A DNA stretch of 9,098 nucleotides from M55B111 sp964614065. GTDB taxonomy: Bacteria > Bipolaricaulota > Bipolaricaulia > M55B111. The notes under the pieces were generated by a model. It searched no databases. It worked only from the letters and a program-made list of their open reading frames with translations, and was not told the origin of the DNA. Positions 5,865-9,098 of this stretch are shown here, piece by piece. The stretch's first letter is position 1. Each line of letters begins with the position of its first letter. Made by a program: the position numbers and the translations under genes. The DNA lies in contig CAZTJJ010000066.1 of NCBI GenBank assembly GCA_964614065.1, positions 1 to 9,098 on the forward strand, given 5' to 3'.

Positions 5865-7754
5865 TTATAACTTTTTGGTTGTTTCATATGCATCTTTGAT
5901 AGCATCTTGCGCATTTCCTACCTGTTTGGCGTCGCCTACTATATGAACTGGCATCTCGTTGGTTAATTTATCCTCTAGGGGGTTATAATTTCTCATGCCA
6001 GTGGAAACAACGATGATGTCTATATTATCGAACGTGATTTGATCTCCGTTTTTTTCGGCAAAGACAGTATCTCCTTCTATCTTCTTGATATTGGTATGGT
6101 CACTGAAAATTGTTTCATTTTCTTTCATTGTTTTTAAGGAAAGCGTTTTCGCGATGACCTCCATATTTTCTCCGAAGTTGGTTGTTCGCTTGACTATGAT
6201 TAACGTGTTTCCTTTGGGAATCAAGGCCGTAGCAATGTCTACTCCAATTAACCCTCCACCGATTATCAGGATCCGTTTGTTTTCTGGCAAATTTTCTTCT
6301 AGCAGAATATCAGCCCAGTAAAACTCGTCTAAACCCGGAATATCTGGCACAGACGGCTTTGAACCTGTTGCCAGTACTACACCGTCATATCCCGATATGA
6401 GATCTGTCTTGGTAGCCTTTTTGAAAATGGTATTTACGCCTTTGTTTTGTAACTCCTCGACGAAGTAGGGGACTAACCGTGACATCGACTGTTTGTTGGG
6501 AGTAAGGGGAGCAAAGTTGAATTGTCCTCCGAGTTTGTTTTTTTCATACAGATCAACGCTGTGTCCCCTTCGCCGTAAAGTCAAGGCAGCTTTCATTCCC
6601 GCTAAACCACCACCAACGACCGCATACTCTTTAGCCTCACTCGCAGGTTGAAAATCTTCCTTTTCTTGTCCTACTTCCGGATTTACAAGGCATTGCAGAC
6701 CTTGTCCTGATTTTACCCCTCCCAGGCAACCTTCGACACATGCCAAGCAGGGCACTATAGGTTCATTTTCCTTGCCTAGGTATTTCCCCACGAAGTTGGG
6801 GTCTGCAATTAATGCTCTTCCAATTGCTAGATAGTCCGCTGAATGATCCTTTTTTACTTTTTTGATATCTTCCACTGTGTTTATTTTTCCAACCGCTATT
6901 ACAGGTATGTTGACTGTTTCTTTGAGTTCGCTCGCCATCTTCCATGTTTCCCCTTTAGGGACGAACATGTGCTGGAAGAACCAGGGCGGAGATGAGCAAA
7001 CGGTACCAGCGGAAACATGGATTGCGGCAACACCTTTTTCCTTTAAGAGATTTGAAAACTTGATCATTTCATGTAGTTTTATTCCGTCAGGTATCATCTC
7101 ATCCCCACTTATTCTGGCAATTATGGGTAGATTTACGGTTTCCATAACCGCTTTTAGGACTTTGGTGGGAAATTTTATTCGGTTTTCGAAGGTTCCGCCG
7201 TATTCATCAGTCCTGTCGTTGACGCGTGGCGAAAGAAATTGAGCCAGTAAGTAACCATGCCCGAATTGTAGTTCTATAAAATCGAATTGAGCTTCCTGCG
7301 CTCTTTTTGCTGCGCTGGTAAAAAGAGTTATCGTTTTCTCTAGATCACCGGAATCCATTCTTTTGGGAGCCGAATCTACATTTTCGCAAGATTTGTCGGT
7401 AGAGGATATTAAATAGTTATCTGGGATGTTTGGGTTTGCCATCCTCCCTGGGTGACTAAGGTGAGCGATAGCTTTTGTGTCAAATTTGTGGATAGATTCT
7501 GTAAGACCTATCAAACCCTGTATTTTGTTATCCTCATCTATACCTAATTGTGTAGGTATTTCTCTCAATCCTTTATCTAGATAAAGTGGTTCAACGGTTA
7601 CAGCACCAAGATACCGGCTTCTCGCATTATAAAAAGCGGAGTGTCGTTCGTTTGTGTAACCTTTTTCGTCGCTGTAGCCTAATTTTATAGGTGCAAATAT
7701 AAATGGATTTTTTAATTCAAGATTTCTTCTATCATTTTTTTTATTCGTGCCCAT
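5865..7754 (-). CDS. FAD/FMN/[4Fe-4S] NADH:flavin oxidoreductase, old yellow enzyme / 2,4-dienoyl-CoA reductase type
   Basis: This is a 629-residue multidomain reductase of the FadH/trimethylamine dehydrogenase architecture. Residues 1-330 form an FMN-binding TIM barrel with HLSHPGR (98-104), GHGYLLAQFLSP (165-176), NDRTDEYGG (179-187) and IHVSAG (245-250). Y168 and H246 lie where the FadH proton-donor residues fall. A [4Fe-4S] site of pattern C-x2-C-x3-C-x11-C follows (C336, C339, C343, C355). Then come an FAD-binding VVGGGLAG (379-386) and an NAD(P)H-binding GGGLIG (499-504). Electrons would pass from NAD(P)H through FAD and the cluster to FMN and reduce an activated C=C bond; the substrate is unknown. 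The frame extends 19 codons upstream to 7811, but the ATG at 7752-7754 is preceded by AGGAGG (7765-7770) and starts with the expected family N-terminus, so it is chosen. It lies 69 bases downstream of the NYN remnant. Confidence 0.93.
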   Translation of the reverse strand: MGTNKKNDRRNLELKNPFIFAPIKLGYSDEKGYTNERHSAFYNARSRYLGAVTVEPLYLDKGLREIPTQLGIDEDNKIQGLIGLTESIHKFDTKAIAHLSHPGRMANPNIPDNYLISSTDKSCENVDSAPKRMDSGDLEKTITLFTSAAKRAQEAQFDFIELQFGHGYLLAQFLSPRVNDRTDEYGGTFENRIKFPTKVLKAVMETVNLPIIARISGDEMIPDGIKLHEMIKFSNLLKEKGVAAIHVSAGTVCSSPPWFFQHMFVPKGETWKMASELKETVNIPVIAVGKINTVEDIKKVKKDHSADYLAIGRALIADPNFVGKYLGKENEPIVPCLACVEGCLGGVKSGQGLQCLVNPEVGQEKEDFQPASEAKEYAVVGGGLAGMKAALTLRRRGHSVDLYEKNKLGGQFNFAPLTPNKQSMSRLVPYFVEELQNKGVNTIFKKATKTDLISGYDGVVLATGSKPSVPDIPGLDEFYWADILLEENLPENKRILIIGGGLIGVDIATALIPKGNTLIIVKRTTNFGENMEVIAKTLSLKTMKENETIFSDHTNIKKIEGDTVFAEKNGDQITFDNIDIIVVSTGMRNYNPLEDKLTNEMPVHIVGDAKQVGNAQDAIKDAYETTKKL

Positions 7755-7764
7755 GTTTCTTGAA

Positions 7765-7770
7765 CCTCCT
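7765..7770 (-). promoter_or_regulatory. Shine-Dalgarno deciding the reductase start
   Basis: AGGAGG on the minus strand, 10 bases before the ATG at 7752-7754 and downstream of an alternative in-frame start at 7811. It excludes 19 residues that do not resemble the enzyme family. Confidence 0.75.
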
Positions 7771-7823
7771 ATTGAAGATGTTAATCGGTCGAGGGCAATA
7801 GAAAACTGCACAGATGCCTGAAA

Positions 7824-8066
7824 TTAAGAAGCACCGGAACTGAAACTTGATGGGTTTATCCCATGGGTCTTGTAGGGATAGGGAACATTGACGATTTGAT
7901 GAGGGGGACAATCGTAGAAGTATGTTCTTAGTAAGTTAACGTCTTCATCAAATTTATTTACAACCTCTTTTACAACCTTTTCATAGTCAACTTTTGGTTT
8001 GTCAGATTCGTTTTCTAGTGTTTTAATGATATATCCAGCATCAATGAAGACAACTACTGTTCTCAT
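7824..8066 (-). pseudogene. Truncated NYN-domain (PIN-like, DUF88/LabA-type) protein
   Basis: Only 80 residues remain of a protein that is normally about 170-250 residues. The N-terminus VVVFIDAGYI carries the first acidic residue (D9) of the NYN nuclease-like fold, and DYEKVVKEVV and LLRTYFYDCPPHQ match the second helix and strand of the family. The sequence then changes to a Ser-rich tail (NPSSFSSGAS) and stops at TAA. The middle and C-terminal acidic residues, including the usual GDSDF-like motif, are absent and I do not find them elsewhere in the window, so catalytic function is not expected. The ATG (8064-8066) lacks a clear Shine-Dalgarno and lies 18 bases after a strong hairpin. The break after PPHQ is probably a deletion junction. 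Confidence 0.65.
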
Positions 8067-8084
8067 AAATTCCCATAAAAATGT

Positions 8085-8115
8085 TATGGGGCCGCCTTGT
8101 TTAGGCGGCCCCGTA
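8085..8115. terminator. Strong GC hairpin, probable intrinsic (possibly bidirectional) terminator
   Basis: GGGGCCGCC (8088-8096) pairs perfectly with GGCGGCCCC (8104-8112) around TTGTTTA, and three more pairs (one G-T) extend to 8085 and 8115. On the minus strand an ATTTTT tract begins five bases beyond the stem; on the plus strand there is only a short TTTT. Its position directly before the NYN remnant suggests it ends a minus-strand transcript from further right, or lies in the NYN leader. Confidence 0.5.
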
Positions 8116-8326
8116 TCGGATTTTGCCCGCTGTTCTTTCTCAAAACAACGGGGAATATCATTTAGCCTATTATATAATCCCTAATTTATTTTTTCAAACT
8201 TTTCCGAAAAAACCGCTAATTTTCTTAGCTCTTCCATAAGAAGAGCATTTGTAACTTCATGGACTACTCCCTATTCTATGAAGTGTTATGCACAGGGTAT
8301 TTACCGTCAATTTCACTCGTGCATGA
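8116..8326. other. AT-rich spacer with a small hairpin, no gene seen
   Basis: This interval separates the GC hairpin from the first recognisable transposase codons. The only structure I see is GCTCTTC (8228-8234) with GAAGAGC (8240-8246), a perfect 7-bp hairpin with loop CATAA. It may be the left part of the decayed insertion sequence, but I find no terminal inverted repeat to prove it. Confidence 0.35.
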
Positions 8327-9049
8327 ATTAAGGCAATATTCAACACGAGAAAATTTAGCAATAGAACCACTTGTCCGAACTGTGGCTACAGGCACAAGTT
8401 CTAAAATTATCCGATGGTCGCTGGCAGTGTAAACGCTGCGATAAAAGGTTTGGCCTGTTAACCGATACAGAAATTAACAGGACAGATTTTAACTTGCAAG
8501 AAATATACGAGTTATTGTTTTGGTTTGAGCTGGAACTAACCGATCACAAGATAGCGAAAAGAATAGACGCAAATTACAGAAAAGTTCACAGGTTCTACAA
8601 CAAAGTCAGGGAAAGACTGAAAGAGTACGAAGAAGACTCAATTGAACTACTGGACAGAGAAGTCGAAGTCGATGAAACTTATTTCGGGGCTGACTTTAAA
8701 AATTGCAGAAGAAGTAAGCGAGAAAAGCTACGGAAAGAAGGTAAAGTCAAACGTGGCCGTGGTGCAAAGGACCTAAAGGAAGCTGTTTTTGGTATCTACG
8801 AACGAGAGGACGGTATAGTCTACATCAAGCCAGTGGCAGACGTCACCAAAGACACTCTACGGGAGATCATAAAGAACAAAGTCAACATAGAGACCAGGAT
8901 CTATTCCGATACCTGAAAGAGCTATAATGGCTTAGAAGATGACTTCAAGCGTCGCAGGGTAGTTGACACGGCAACGAAGAATATAACGAGGTAAGGCAAC
9001 AATTAACGGCATTGAAGGCTTCTGGGGCTATGCAAAAAAGAGATCAATT
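8327..9049 (+). pseudogene. Decayed IS1595-type (ISXO2-like) DDE transposase
   Basis: The remnant keeps the family layout: an N-terminal zinc ribbon (CPNCG, then CKRC about 20 residues later), a helical region, the first catalytic Asp in VDETYFGAD (codon 8671-8673), a basic KRGRGAK stretch, the second Asp in IYSD (8908-8910), and NGIEGFWGYAKKR with the family's third acidic position at E (9014-9016). It is broken several times. The ribbon's CPNCGYRHK is in one frame and LKLSDGRWQCKRC in the next, a one-base loss near 8399-8401. The expected Trp in YSDTWKSYNGL is TGA (8914-8916). A second frame change occurs around 8985-8992, before the GKATINGIEG segment. No start codon is found, and the C-terminus after YAKKRS is missing, replaced by cinA. 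The longest intact frame is 8371-8916. Confidence 0.85.
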
Positions 9050-9098
9050 ATGAATGCTCAAATAGTGACTATTGGAACAGAGATTTTACTCGGACAGA
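9050..9098 (+). CDS. cinA: CinA, competence/damage-inducible protein (N-terminus, cut by window edge)
   Basis: Only the first 16 codons are in the window, reading MNAQIVTIGTEILLGQ. This matches the strongly conserved CinA N-terminus (usual form M-x-A-E-I-x-x-V-G-T-E-L-L-L-G-Q), the beginning of its MoCF-biosynthesis-like domain. CinA proteins combine an ADP-ribose pyrophosphatase-like domain with, in many bacteria, an NMN deamidase that recycles nicotinamide mononucleotide. Whether the deamidase domain is present lies outside the window. The ATG is in frame with the last codons of the transposase remnant (open back to 8987), and only a weak AGAG-type ribosome site precedes it. A 7-codon frame at 9030 overlaps it by ATGA. 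Confidence 0.8.
   Translation, partial: MNAQIVTIGTEILLGQ

Noticed and set aside
8085..8115. Left terminal inverted repeat of the IS1595-type element
   Set aside because: It is a self-complementary hairpin, and no matching right end exists because that end has been lost; the T-rich flank fits a terminator better.
8914..8916. TGA read as tryptophan (alternative genetic code)
   Set aside because: TGA ends the methyltransferase, sirtuin and hydrolase genes normally, and the transposase has other lesions, so a nonsense mutation is simpler.

Overview
This is a bacterial window of moderate GC content. Several genes have AGGAGG-type ribosome binding sites, TAA, TGA and TAG all act as stops, and one bacterial DDE transposase remnant is present. 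The proteins (CobB-type sirtuin, ammonia-type NAD synthase, EamA transporter, FadH-like flavin/iron-sulfur oxidoreductase, NYN fragment) would suit an anaerobic Bacillota or Chloroflexota lineage. That placement is an impression, not a demonstration.

Layout. Bases 1-419 hold no convincing gene: three consecutive hairpins with 6-nt loops, then a long helix, then the leader of a small SAM-dependent methyltransferase (420-929, +). This gene converges on a minus-strand block: a small Cys/His protein (3011-3232), nadE (1985-2964) and a sirtuin (1019-1777). nadE has no usable start codon in its own frame; an ATG with a plausible SD lies one base out of frame behind a G4 run. Between this block and the plus-strand alpha/beta hydrolase (3486-4268) is a leader with nested and crossing helices. 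A peptidoglycan-binding-domain fragment (4389-4634, +) follows; its 3' end overlaps, antisense, the 3' end of an EamA transporter gene (4544-5428, -). A 436-bp intergenic stretch with direct repeats and a GC-rich hairpin-forming segment separates this from a 629-residue old-yellow-enzyme-type reductase (5865-7754, -). Upstream of the reductase is a truncated NYN-domain protein (7824-8066, -) with a strong GC hairpin just before its start.

The right end is a decayed IS1595-type transposase (about 8327-9049, +) carrying two frameshifts and a Trp-to-TGA stop. Its last recognisable codons run in frame into the ATG of cinA (9050, cut by the window edge), so the native upstream region of cinA appears to have been lost.

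Functional links are modest. NadE makes NAD and the sirtuin consumes it, and they lie on the same strand 207 bp apart. The general picture is an accessory region full of truncations and junctions (NYN, transposase, PGB fragment, nadE start) with ordinary metabolic genes between. I see no defence island, CRISPR array, tRNA or rRNA gene. The best candidates for something undescribed are the noncoding segments: the hydrolase leader (3321-3466) and the hairpin array at the left edge (7-227).
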